From: Cerrena zonata
Lineage: Eukaryota > Basidiomycota > Agaricomycetes > Polyporales > Cerrenaceae
DNA: 64,000 nt
Assembly (NCBI GenBank): GCA_038087015.1
Contig: JASBNA010000005.1
Location: 682,001 to 746,000 of the forward strand
Reading direction: 5' to 3'
The position numbers were made by a program, and so were the translations under genes. The notes beneath the pieces are model-generated. The model saw only the letters and a list, made by a program, of their open reading frames with translations. It searched no databases and was not told the origin of the DNA. This document shows, piece by piece, positions 49,714 through 60,900 of this stretch. Within the stretch, counting starts at the first letter, position 1. The number at the start of each line of letters is the position of its first letter.

Positions 49714-51582
49714 ATGGTCGTATCGGAATCGGGTAGGTCAACTCACCACGCACTTCAAGAGAATCTTACACTCAGTACTATAGACACAGCTCCTCTAGGA
49801 ATCAGATTTGTGGCCCCAGACTTGGATTTGGATTTACAGAACAAGAACTCCACCTCTGCGATCGCGCTTTACGAACCAGACGGAGAACAGATAAAGGATA
49901 TACCGGAGATCGAAGTCTCTGATGTCGCTGAAGGTAGCGGCATCGTCTACGAAGAATCACTTGAAAGCCTACGAGATGCTGCTAATCGTGACGAGAGGAT
50001 TGATCTCACGGGTTATGTTACTCCGGAGCGATATCGCTTTATCGACTGCAGATCATTTGCCAGGGACAACGTACTGAGACTATGGGAGATGGAAGATCTT
50101 CCAACCGAGAGATACGTTGCAATATCTCATGTGTGGAAGAGCCTACCCCCGGAAGAAAACGACACATTCATCGCACGGGGTACATTCTTGGTAGAATGTG
50201 AAGATCGTAACGACGGGGGTCCAATAAGTATTGACGTACTCTATTGGACAGCCCTCGCTACACTTCGAATGGGCGTACGATTGCTCTGGCTTGATCGCCT
50301 GTGCATCCTACAGACCCCAACCGAAGCAGGAAACCGTGACAAAGCGTGGCAGATCAAGAAGATGTATGGAGTCTACAAATGCTGCATCGCTTGCATCATA
50401 CTGCCTGCCGGGCTCAGGAGATTTACGATGAAGATGGAGGACACTCCGTGGATGACACGCGCGTGGACGTTTCAGGAGGTAATGGTACCACCTATCGTAG
50501 AGGTATTGTTTACAACACGTCTCGGGATGCCGCCAGGACAAGTGGTACACAGGATGGACGCGGTGCAGTATTTCACGATGGTCAATCAGTCAGTCTATGA
50601 CGACGATCGTGATGGCTCAGCAGCAACTCGTGAACAATTTGCTCAAGCATTGCGGATGCGTGATCACTTTGTCCAGATGAGCAACAACTCCGACGTAGGA
50701 AGGGGATCCATCGGGCAATTTTACGATATTTGGAAGTTCATCCAATGGAGGGTTTCAGCTCGTCCTGTGGATGTGGTATTCAGCGCGATGGGTCTTCTTG
50801 GTATAAACCTCGACCCTTGCTATTTCTCCCGCGAAGATCGCTTTGGTGCAACTCTGGCCATGGCGCAACAATTGCTATGCAAAGACAGTAGCAAGAACAC
50901 TTGCATCGAGGTCCCCTTGTGGAGATGGATGCCGAAAAACAGGTGGACCGCGGTGGGAGAGCTTCCAACAGGTTATATGGCTAAATTACCGATACGAGTC
51001 CGGTTACAAGATCTAGAGGAAGAGCTCAGTTCCCAGGTCATCCATCGCTTTCGATCTGCGACCACAAATTGCATTGCCTCTCGTGGAAACTTGGAAGACA
51101 CTAGGTGGGGCGAGAGTAGCATCTCAGACCAGTCTATTTCCAGAAACCTCGTCATTATGGGACGAGGTGTAGAAGCAGGAGACGCGATTCGAGACTGGTT
51201 GAATACAAATGCGCCAGTGGCAACAAAGGTCTCGCAGCTCGCAGGGAGAATGGTTTCGGAAATTCCAATCGCTCTCTTGAAAAAGGTTTATGAAGTGCAA
51301 GGCCATGAGAGGATACTTATCACGTCGTCAGAGAATGTCGTCCTCGAGCTCTGCCACGAACTCTGCGGTCGAGCCAACCTCGGAACCCCGCCCCCATCCG
51401 CCAGTCGATATGTCTATGGCTGGTGTATCAGGTCGATACTATGGGTCAAGTTAGGACGATACCCAGAGGGAGATGATGAGAGATTCCCAACAGAGTCCCG
51501 GAAGAGGTATGGGTCAGTTGCCGTTCCTGTACTCACACTGTGGAAGTTCGAAGTTCCTGTATGTGACACAAGTGACAGCTAG
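49714..51582 (+). CDS. HET (heterokaryon incompatibility) domain protein
   Basis: A single 622-codon frame with no intron. The HET domain starts at residue ~135: RYVAISHVWKSLPPE, then VRLLWLDRLCILQTPTEAGN and RDKAWQIKKMYGVYKCCIAC, then WMTRAWTFQEVMVPP. These are the family landmarks Y-x-A-[IVL]-S-[HY]-V-W, a WxDxxCI-like block (here with Arg), a Q-I-x-x-M-x-x-[IV]-Y block and the RAWTxQE block. In filamentous ascomycetes HET domains trigger cell death after fusion of unlike strains; basidiomycete members are common but mostly untested. The N-terminal ~130 residues and C-terminal half have no recognised domain. Intron-less structure, unlike its neighbours, agrees with many HET-domain genes. 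Confidence 0.88.
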   Translation: MVVSESGRSTHHALQENLTLSTIDTAPLGIRFVAPDLDLDLQNKNSTSAIALYEPDGEQIKDIPEIEVSDVAEGSGIVYEESLESLRDAANRDERIDLTGYVTPERYRFIDCRSFARDNVLRLWEMEDLPTERYVAISHVWKSLPPEENDTFIARGTFLVECEDRNDGGPISIDVLYWTALATLRMGVRLLWLDRLCILQTPTEAGNRDKAWQIKKMYGVYKCCIACIILPAGLRRFTMKMEDTPWMTRAWTFQEVMVPPIVEVLFTTRLGMPPGQVVHRMDAVQYFTMVNQSVYDDDRDGSAATREQFAQALRMRDHFVQMSNNSDVGRGSIGQFYDIWKFIQWRVSARPVDVVFSAMGLLGINLDPCYFSREDRFGATLAMAQQLLCKDSSKNTCIEVPLWRWMPKNRWTAVGELPTGYMAKLPIRVRLQDLEEELSSQVIHRFRSATTNCIASRGNLEDTRWGESSISDQSISRNLVIMGRGVEAGDAIRDWLNTNAPVATKVSQLAGRMVSEIPIALLKKVYEVQGHERILITSSENVVLELCHELCGRANLGTPPPSASRYVYGWCIRSILWVKLGRYPEGDDERFPTESRKRYGSVAVPVLTLWKFEVPVCDTSDS

Positions 51583-51788
51583 ATTTGCCAGTGAGAGGCG
51601 CTTGAACATCAGCAAAAGGCTTTGCCATATATAGTGGCCAATGTCTACGTTTGTTAGCTATATTCCCACATTTAGAGAGAGCGAAGAACTCTGTGACAAG
51701 GGAATCAAACTTCTTCTTCATAATCCGTTTGGTATGGTACATGACTTGATCTACGAGCGTAACATTCTGAGAATGATTTTTCAAGGAC

Positions 51789-53110
51789 ATGCAGACAACC
51801 CGCGAATGCCTCGTAGAAGTGAACATCCAGTACAGAGGAGCTCGTGTCAAACTACTGCAACAGCAACAGGCTCGACAGAGTGCCGGATCGAATTCTCAGC
51901 CTAACAACTGGAATGTGGCTCGTTTCTCCACAGAAGATCTCAGATCCTTAGGATGTTTTCCGATCAATATGAAGATGGATCTCTTTCAAAATGGTGTCAG
52001 GGCTTTCTGGACGTTGCAAGATCCGAGTGTGAGTGTACCTTTGTATCTCTTTGGATTTTGATTTTGACTCGGCTCATAGTCAGAGCTAGACTCATTTGAA
52101 CTGTGGGCAACCAAATCAAGTGACGTGGCCCTCCGTAACTGTATGTTCATCCGCGAGATGTACGTATTTACCATTACTTCCAAAGCTTACGTCTGATTCA
52201 TAGTACCACACCCCTTAGGGCTGTTTTATCTATAAGGATGAAGTACGGCCATTCTACTCAGGTTCGATTTTTCAAACTCACTCAACGCCTTCGTTGTCAT
52301 AGAGGAGCTTCGGTACGCACTTTAATGTGCAAAGCGGACAAGACCTTCCAGAGGGCTGACCCTCGAACTCTTGGCATATCCCCTTCGACCTCACTCGTGT
52401 CGCACTCTAATCAACCCCTGAAACGACCATATGAGACTATAGCAGCAAATACCAGGGGTCACCAAATCATAGGGTCAACCGTAGCTGCGCCAGGCGATCC
52501 GAACCCTGGCAAGCGTATGAGAGTCTTCCCTAGAATCCCTACAGTCCCAGTGGATTCAAGCTCGCAGGCTAAAGCAAACACGGCAAATTCCAAACCCATT
52601 TCAGTACCTATACAGTCTACTATAATCGTTCCCGCCACTAGTAACCCAACTGTGTCGACTCAGGTTGTTGCCACACCGATTCTACCTTCAGGAGGTAAGA
52701 GCTAAGTTATTGCATTGTTCCTTGTAAATACTGAACTATGAAAAGCTCGAGGCAGTGCAATGGTCCCGAAGACCATTCCAAAACCCCTACAACCAAGACC
52801 CGTTGTATCAATATCCCAGGAACAATGGGTAGCGGCTTTACGGAAGGAACGGGAAATTCGATTGAAGGCCGAGGCAGAACTGGCGGCTGAGCGTCGTGAA
52901 CGTATTCGTCTTCAAGAGTTACTAGATGCGGAGCGTATCAGTCATCGAGACTCCGATACTACCAAATCGAAATCAGTTTCCTCGCAAACTCAAGACGAGA
53001 CTGTAATCGATTCGACGAGGGAGATGGGAAATCCGTTGGTCATTCCAGCTGTTATGGAAGCATTCCTGCGCATCTCAAACCTAACTGACGCATTGGAACT
53101 TGAGAACTAA
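51789..53110 (+). CDS. Uncharacterised protein with C-terminal coiled coil
   Basis: Four exons (51789-52028, 52080-52159, 52204-52694, 52746-53110) give 391 residues with frame closure at each junction. No family is recognised. The N-terminal region (ARFSTEDLRSLGCFPINMKM then DLFQNGVRAFWTLQDPSSEL) is globular. The middle is basic and Ser/Thr/Pro-rich (NPGKRMRVFPRIPTVPVDSS). Residues ~290-340 are a strongly charged coiled coil (ALRKEREIRLKAEAELAAER then RERIRLQELLDAERISHRDS). A nuclear protein is plausible from composition only. It lies 206 bp after the HET gene and 365 bp before the deaminase-fold gene, all three in one direction. The start is the first ATG in the open frame. Confidence 0.65.
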
Positions 53111-53475
53111 TAGTTGGTTCTTAGAAACTTAAAGTTACGACCTTTTCAATCAACATTAACCTCCTTTATTTGAATCGAGTAGTGTACTAGTATGTGTAAT
53201 CAGGATCTGACCTTATTCATGTCTCAAATGATGAATCGGGGCTGCTGTAGCATTATGAGGATAACGGTACAACAATACATTGTATTTATATCATATAATG
53301 AATTTGCCTTCACCCTACATATGTACTAGTCACCTGAGTGGGGCCAGTCCTCCTCGTTGGAATTGTACCTTTTTGGGATATAAGTTAAAGTGACGCCCCC
53401 TACGATTGCCTTTCTTTTACAACAACTACCACATCATCAAGTCTGAACTTCGCCAAGCATAACAACCCTCAGAAA
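53111..53475. other. Intergenic region upstream of the deaminase-fold gene
   Basis: 365 bp; a TATA-like TATAAG sits at 53379-53384, 92-97 nt before the next start codon. No other feature seen. Confidence 0.4.
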
Positions 53476-54355
53476 ATGAACAAGTCTCAATATTACTTGA
53501 CCCAGTGCGCAGAGGCCGCTTCAAAGAGCCCCATGTGTTTTACATTGGGTGCGATCATGGTGAAAGGAGGGAAAATCATCTCGACTGGCTACAACCATCA
53601 CCGTCCTCATTACGACGGAGCTGAAGTGTCGAGGCACGGTCATCGCAAGGTATGTAGTTACCATTGCTGCATTCTCTGTTCATTCTCATTGTCCTACTTG
53701 TAGCCGGTCTCCATGCATGCTGAGATGCACGTAATCTATAGTTTCACTGGCATGTCTCCTTCGTTCAAGACGCAGGTTAAAGGCATGGAAAGACGAGTTT
53801 TACGAAGTTCGATCCCATCGCAATCAAAACACGGCACGAAAGGAGCGAAAGGCACCCCCGACCAACTTCAGTGGTGGTGAGCATTCACATCCGAAAGTAC
53901 CACCAAAACATCCGACTAGAAAAGGCCGTCGTCGACGGGATAAGCGAAGAGGGCTTGAGAACAGCGAAGATGAACCAGGCTCTCTAGCAAGAGGAAGATC
54001 TTTTCCGGAACCGGAGCCAACACATGCTGGCTATGACTCAAACCGAAACTGGAGTGTGCGTAGGCGTGATGCTAGAGTGAACGGCGCAGATATTTACGTG
54101 GCACGATTCACGAAGAATGGGACAGGATCCGCGAAGCCGTGCTGGAGGTGTCTAGAGTGGTCACGTTGGGCAGGGATCAAGAGGATCTTTCATTGGAATA
54201 CTGAGGAGGGTCAGTTCGATGTTGTCAAGGTCAATAGTAGACAACGCGAACCATACGAAACACATTCGGATGTTCGACTATTTGCGGGATTTGTGAGTTA
54301 TGTATCATTTCTATAGCCTGAACTCTAGCTAAAATATTGATTATAGGAATTCTGA
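53476..54355 (+). CDS. Cytidine-deaminase-fold protein (CDA superfamily)
   Basis: Zinc deaminase-fold protein. Preferred exons: 53476-53649, 53704-53870, 53920-54292 and 54347-54355, giving 240 residues. The N-terminus (MNKSQYYLTQCAEAASKSPM then CFTLGAIMVKGGKIISTGYN) is the strand-helix start of the fold with the substrate-pocket N-x-x region. PVSMHAEMHVIYSFTG holds H-A-E (zinc ligand and catalytic Glu). SAKPCWRCLEWSRWAGIKRI holds P-C-x-x-C (the other two ligands). Between them lies a ~115-residue insert rich in Arg, Lys, Glu and Pro. The layout resembles nucleic-acid deaminases of the AID/APOBEC-like branch more than free-nucleoside enzymes, but I cannot prove the subfamily. The junction in the insert is uncertain: introns 53731-53782 or 53776-53842 also restore the frame. 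Substrate unknown. Confidence 0.78.
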
Positions 54356-55495
54356 CGTTTACCTAGAAATGCACTGCGAAATGACTAGTTGTATGGGAAA
54401 TAGCTAGCAATGATCGCTTTCAAGTCTCTTAGGTTACCTGTGCAACTGAAACTAGGGCTCAATCATCCTTCTTTCTATTCCGACTCGCTTGTGCCTTCGC
54501 AATAGGCTTCAATACGGCATAATAAGCTAATTTCAGCTTGCTACTAATCTATCCATAAAAATGCGTCTTCGACGGACTAGTCGTACTGGCTGACCGCGGA
54601 TGATTATCTGGGTTAATGCCTTGGTTCCCGTGATTAGCTATTTGTTGTAGGTGGATGGCAGTTGTATGACCTCCTGGGCTGACCACTACCGACGTCCGGT
54701 AATCATGTTTCATGCTCAGGATCAGGCCTCTCTCAACCGTCAACCATCGATGTCCGAGATGTATCTCATATCTAATCTTGCTGACTGCTGGGTCTGCTCA
54801 AGTATGAAAGACCAAAAAAAAACACTCCTGATACTGAGCAATATACTTAGTCTTGCTTTCGCCCTAGCATCAGCTTTAAAAGCTCATACAATATTCATAT
54901 TTACTATGGTCCACATCCTATTCTCTGGACTCATCCTCACTATTGTAGATGCTTCGATGATTGGGGCTTAGCCTATTGGTAAGTTATAGTGATGACGTCT
55001 GCTGTATGCTACCAACTGTATCTAATTCATGTACCAGTATCTGCGCATCCAGCTTCACCTTCCGGGACTTTGGAGCGTGGAGACATGTTAATTGCCCGTC
55101 AGCCTGGCGTCGGTGCACCGGAGTGGAAGAGGCAGTGACAAATATAGAGAGCAGGATACGCGATGGTCTCCAGGAAAGGAGCCAAAAAGCCTTGATTCTC
55201 ATAATTGAAGGAGGTTGTTGTCTTGGAGTTACGGATAGGTTGGAAACCAACATGCATGTGCGGCATTGACAGGCTCAATCCGCTACGCGGAAATACTGTG
55301 CATTACCATGATCTTTCATGTTAACTCAACGGATATCATTTTGTGTGATTGTTTTATCTTTTTTGTCGTCATGATTACAACACCTTCCAATTTTGGATTT
55401 TCAACTTATCGCTAAAATGTATTAGCGAGCGTTGAGTCCATACTCCGAGACTGAGACGCCGCAAGTTGAAGGTCTCCTTCATCCATTAGATCGCA
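54356..55495. other. Intergenic region with one hydrophobic open frame
   Basis: 1.14 kb. A 106-codon frame at 54651-54971 ends in two hydrophobic segments (LLILSNILSLAFALASAL; FIFTMVHILFSGLILTIV), which could be the last exon of a degraded membrane-protein gene. No upstream exon was found, so it is not called. Confidence 0.35.
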
Positions 55496-56371
55496 ATGGC
55501 GGATAAGAACAAATATCTTACATACAAGATCCCTAACCCTGAGCTCATCAAACAGCTCAACCTGCTGAAACATCCAGAAGGAGGTAATCGTATAATTACT
55601 ATGTCAGTGATTTAAGGCCAGGACCTAAGTACTAGTATGTGCGTAGGATACTTCGTCGAGACAGACAGACAAGAAGAGCAGATTCCCTCCCCATATGCAG
55701 GCATGCCTGGATCTATTCTCATATCTCCATTAGACTACTGATGAGTGGCTTGTTTAGACAAAGCACTGCGCTCTCTCGCAACTACGATCTACTACTTGTT
55801 GACCTTCGATGATTCCGATGGTGTCTTCCACATGAATAAATCGGTGGTAAACTATCTCGCTATAATACCTAGCTATGTATAACGATTCACAATATGCAGA
55901 CGATGCATGTCTTGCACCAAGGACGTGCAGAGTATACGTTGATTACGCCGGGGAATCCACCACGGGTCGAAACGAAGGTGGCTATCATCATGAAGCATCC
56001 ACTTGTCTAAGTCATTTAAAGTTCTCATGTAACATGCAGGTAATCGGACCCAACATTCACGCAGGAGAGACCCTCCAACTTCTTGTGGGCTCAAACGTCT
56101 GGAAGAAATCCCGTCTTCTCCCAGAAGACGTCAGCGCTGCCAGTACGTAGTCCGAACCTCAAATAATGTATCATATGTTATCATTCGAGATCCTTTGACA
56201 GAAGCAGATCCTACTAAACAACCTCATACTGGTTGCCTCATTACTGAGGTTGTATTCCCGGGCTTCCACTGGGAGGACCATGCTTTCTTGACGGAATCAG
56301 GATTGAAGGAACTTTGGGGCGGGCAGCCTGGCTGGGAAGATTTTCTGCCATTTGTTAGGAAGGATGCCTAG
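55496..56371 (+). CDS. DUF985 cupin-superfamily protein
   Basis: Six exons (55496-55583, 55647-55700, 55758-55843, 55900-55977, 56040-56142, 56202-56371) give 192 residues. Family marks: LIKQLNLLKHPEGGYFVETD at the start; RSLATTIYYLLTFDDSDGVF then HMNKS; MHVLHQGRAEYTLI (cupin strand); VIGPNIHAGETLQLLVGSNV then WKKSRLL; and TGCLITEVVFPGFHWEDHAF near the end. The single-domain cupin fold is common in bacteria and fungi; its substrate or ligand is not known. The second intron (55701-55757) begins with GC rather than GT. The gene converges with the GNAT-Mss4 gene, with 121 bp between stop codons. Confidence 0.9.
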
Positions 56372-56492
56372 TGCTGTGATAGTGTGTTGATGCAAAATGA
56401 CATCGCCAACAGAGTCTTTGTTTGGATATAACTGTACATTAGCATTCTTGAATTACATCAGGTTGTTGTTCACAGTGTAGCCTATTGAGATA

Positions 56493-57688
56493 TCACTGGT
56501 GATAAGACACTCTGTTTGATGCCAGCCAGAACTCCGTCCCTCCTTGTTCACACCATCCCAACGGTCCCAGATCGCACTCTGCACATAACAAGAGTTTTAA
56601 CGTCTTTCCTGCAGGAGAAACTAGGCGATCTCATATCAATGCATAGTTCAAGTGTCGACAAAAAGCCAATATTACCTTGTCCTTCAACAGCCCTAGAGAA
56701 CCCTATATTCTCGAAGGTCATCGCGCTCGGTGTCACCTTCCACCACTGAGCCGAAGCAGGGGGCGTAGGGAGAGGTTCTAGGAAAGGATTGGTTTGGGAA
56801 GGAGGCTCGAGTTGGATGCTTTGATGCTCAACAAGAGTTGCAACACCGTTCTTGAGGATGATACTGCCACAGCCTTCCCGCGGACAGAGCAAATCAAACA
56901 GGTTCACAGCATATGGTGAGTCGGGGGTAATGTCGGAGACGTCTGCCAAGCCGCTAGGGAAAGCACCAAGCAGTTTACCGATGGGCCTCTTGCTCCTCGA
57001 TGTAGCTGATAAAGCTTCCATCAAGCCTGGAGGGATACTAGGAGGAGCCGACTGCGTTAGAACCTTGCGCATCTCGAACCACGGGCGAGATCCATGGACG
57101 ACTGAGCTTGGGCCGACAAGCTCGAATCCTGCTTTGGCATACAGCTGCTGCAGTTCCTCATGCGCAATGAGCAGGATCCTTTCATATGGAGAACCACGTT
57201 CGCGGGCCCTTTCCAAATGTGAGATGTACTCTTTCAACAGACCCACCGCGATCCCTTTCCGCCGATGTGCTTGGGAGACGCAGACAGAGTGTATGCAGAC
57301 AGACGGTGCACCCGATACGTGCGTTTCCATGGAATGATGTGTCAAAGTGGGGTCTGGAGATAGTGTAGAGCAGACGTATCCGACGAGTGTGCGGGAGTCT
57401 TCTGCGCCGAGGTATGCACCAAGAAAGAGCTCTGGTGCATTTTGTTGACGGTATCTAGAACATACGTAAGATTTGGCGTGAGATGGGTGAGCCGGTTCAC
57501 ATATGTGTTTTCACATACTGAAATGCCTGAAGAGTAGCTGCTTCATCAGAGGGATAACCTGAATTTAATTTGTCGTTCAGTCATACATGTTACATGTATA
57601 ACCTTAGGATCGAGTGCTTACTCGCTACTTCGATGGTATGCGCAGCGTCGATGTCCGATTGTGACACTAGATCATATGTTACAGACAT
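56493..57688 (-). CDS. GNAT N-acetyltransferase-Mss4 fusion protein
   Basis: Four exons (57688-57622, 57558-57519, 57454-56676, 56608-56493) give 333 residues. Residues 1-190 are a GNAT acetyltransferase: VTYDLVSQSDIDAAHTIEVA, then FLGAYLGAEDSRTLVGYVCS, CIHSVCVSQAHRRKGIAVGL (the acetyl-CoA loop Q-x-x-[RH]-[RK]-x-G) and LYAKAGFELVGPS. This region resembles aralkylamine/polyamine N-acetyltransferases. Residues ~225-333 match the Mss4/Dss4 fold: NLFDLLCPREGCGSIILKNG, AQWWKVTPSAMTFENIGFSR, LLLCAECDLGPLGWCEQGG and EFWLASNRVSY, with the two C-x-x-x-C/C-x-x-C zinc pairs. Mss4 proteins bind exocytic Rab GTPases and stabilise their nucleotide-free form. One reading frame spans both, so the fusion is real in this sequence. 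Substrate unknown. Confidence 0.85.
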
Positions 57689-57989
57689 TATTCACTAGTT
57701 TCGTGGATTTGCTGGTGGAATTGAAGGTTATAGATACAAGTCCGAGTCCGAGTAGTCCTAGGTTTGGGCGTGCGACATAATCAAATTTGGTTCGGGCCGA
57801 TGATCACAATTTGATTGTAATAGATGTATTGATTTGGACTGAATCTCTAAGGACTACTCCGATATAAACCATCATAGCAGTAGGGAACAGGGACTCAAAA
57901 GATAGTAGAAAAATCGCAAGGATAATCAATAGTCATAGATCAGACTTGGCTAGTACATGAAGAAAGGCAATGAAGGGGTATTTAAGGAC
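57689..57989. other. Short intergenic region
   Basis: 301 bp: the 5' flank of the GNAT-Mss4 gene and 3' flank of nop4. A small AGTCCGAGTCCGAGTAGTCC direct repeat lies near 57740-57760. Nothing else seen. Confidence 0.4.
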
Positions 57990-60900
57990 CTATGAGCGAC
58001 TTTTGCCTTTTCTTTCCTTCCGTTTTCGCCCAATCAGAGACCCAATCTGTGAGCCCATTTTGCTAGAAGATGATGCGTCTGGTTTAGCTTCACCAGGCTT
58101 CTGTGAATGAGGCTCCGAAACGCGACGTTTTTTCTTCGCAGGAAGGGTTGACTTGTCCTCGTCCTCTTTCTTCTCTTTCTTGACCGATGATGATGGCTTC
58201 CGTGACTTCCTAGGTTCTGAGGGCCCCTGTGAGAATGAAGACCCGAAAATCAGCAACAGAATGAGATGAGACACGGACAGATCTCTTACAGTCTTTTGCT
58301 CCTGCTCGTGCGCAGCCCTCCTCTTCACAACTTGCACATTCTCAATCGAGAATTCCACGATCAAAGCACCTTTCTTCCCTTTGCCTCTTGATCCTCCCTC
58401 GCCGTCCTTCAGCCCCTCCAACTCCTTCTTCAACCTCTCCAACCTTGCATCGTCTCTATCCTTCTTCTCTTTCTTCTTTTCAGCTTTCACCAAATCCTCC
58501 AATTCCTCTTTCCACCAATCCGCAAACAACTTACCTACCTCAGGGCTATTGTTCGCCCATCTAAGAACACGTAACGCATCGGCGTGCTTCTCCATCTCCA
58601 AAAATCCATATCCCCTACTTCGACCTTTCCCAGTGACAGGATCAACACGGTCTTGTTGGCGAACGATTTTGGCTTGTTTCACACCGGTGTTCCTCCCTTT
58701 GCCTTTGCCCTTACCCTTGTCTTTCGCGTCTGTAGCTTTCGAGGTATCTTCCTCAGCATCGTCTTCTACTCGTTCGGTGAGTTCGTCTTCGGTCAAACCC
58801 TCTCGAGAACCAGCCTTGACCTCATTTCTGAATGCGCGAACAGCGTGGATACCAAGACGTTTGAGCATCCGTTCACTCACGGTTAGAGGTAGTTGCCGAA
58901 CACTAAGACGAGTCCGAGAGACGTAGAGAGAGGGATTGGATCGGAGTAGGGCCCGACGGGAGTTGTATGATTGCGAACGGTTTTCGAGTTCAGTTTGGCT
59001 AAGGGAAGAGGCTGCCGGCATGTTGGGCAAAATGACTAAAGAGGACAAGTAATCAGAACCACGCGATACAGGAATAAAAGTAACGACACTTACTACCCTC
59101 ACGGAGGAGATAGAGATTCCGTTTGTCCGCCTTCTCGCGTTGGCGTTCGCCAACTTCCTTCAGCTTGCCAGCTTCGTCTCGAGTAACAGCTCGAATAACA
59201 TCAAGAGTGCGACCTTGGAGAACAAGGTTTTGAGCGATTGAAGCAGAGGGGTCGAATGTCAGGAGCGACGGAAGCTTGAATGGATTCTTCTTGGGCTAGT
59301 AAAGGTCCAGTTAATCCAGTTGAGTTTAGTGGGGAGGATTTGAAGTAGTCCATTGAGATACTCACACCAGAGGCATCATTACCCATCGTTTCTTGACGAA
59401 GGATATCACTTTGCTCGATAGCTTTGTCGGCATCTTCTCTATTCCAGAAGCAGACGAACCCAGTACCCCTTGATCGTCCTGTATTATGGTCGATGGTGAT
59501 ACGAGCGTATCGCAGGGGACCAAAGGCACGGAATCTAAAAAGCGTCGGATAAATACAGCAACACAGAAGACCTTAGAGAACATAACGCACGTCGTTCTCA
59601 ATTCGTCCTCTGTTGCTTCAAACGGAACATTACGAACGAAAAGGGTTGTTCCAACATCCACAGCAGGAAGTTCTGGTTTGACTGGTTCCTCGTCGTCATC
59701 TTCATCAACGTCCATACTATCCCCATCTGAATCACTGTCCTCGCTGTCCGACCCGTCTTGGTGCACACCAATATGACTATCTTCATCAGACGATGCCTCA
59801 GAGCCAGAAGCTTCGACCTCTTCTTCGACTTCATCTTGCATCTTCGCCTTCGCTTCCTCCCACTTATCCTTACTCAATGCCCAATCCACTGCGATAACTC
59901 GCTCTGAGGAGTGTTCCGATGTCTCCTCCTCATCTTCCTCTTTCTCTTTCACATCCTCCTCCTGCTCCTCCTCATCCCTATCCTCATCGTCGCTCCCTCC
60001 TTCACCTTCTTTCGCCTTTGCTTTCCTAACCTTCTCTCTTTCCTTCATCTTTCTCTCCTCTCTGATCAGTTTCTTCTTCTTCTGCTTATCCCTCACAAGC
60101 GTCTCTGCCATCCCTGACCGTACTTTCGCGCCATTTGCACCCTCCAAAGCGAGCTCTGCGTCTTTCTTGCTGAGCATCCAGACGAAAGCGTAACCTTTCC
60201 TACGGGGCCCAGATTTCTCCTCGGGCTTGTCTTCTTTATCAGACTTTTCGAGAGGGATATGAATGGAGTGAATGGGTCCATAGGGTAGGAAGACAGATCG
60301 AAGGTCCTGTTCGGTGATATCGAAGGGGAGGTTACGAACGATAAGTCGACTTGCTCGACTGGGTGCTGGACCGGTTCGTGATTTTGATGTAGTAGCAGAG
60401 GGGCTGGGGTCTACTTCGGATGTGGAGGGTATTTTGGATGCTTTAGAAGACTTGACAAAGGCGGGTTTTGCGAGTCCATCTAAACGCTTTTTGAGAGTAA
60501 CAGAAAGGAGGGCACCTTTGAAGACGTGTGCATGGAGTTTGGAGACCGCTTCTTGGGCTGCTGCAGGATTTGAAAAGAGTACTTGGGCTAAAGTGGATGA
60601 GGTTCGGTATTAAGAAATCGAAACGATCGTAAGAAAACCGAGATGCGAACCTGTGCTTTTGTCTTCAATGCCATCTTTTTCGATAGGCCAGTCGGCCTTT
60701 TCTGCACCATTGTACTTGCGGACCTTCTTCCACAAAGTTTTGGAGTCAATAGAAGCAGGCAATCCTGAAACTACGATTGTACGAATGGCGAGGGGGTCTT
60801 TAGGTCCGGAAGGCTGGATGGGTTTAGGTGCCCTAATAGGTTTCGGTTTCGGTTCCTTCTTGACCTCGTCAGAGTCCTTTTCATTTTTGTCTTTATGATG

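Noticed and set aside
56005..56039. 35-nt intron in the DUF985 gene (donor GTCTAA)
   Set aside because: The donor at 55978 (AAG|GTGGCT) gives a normal 62-nt intron and the family reading VETKVIGPNIHAGE, so the shorter option was dropped.
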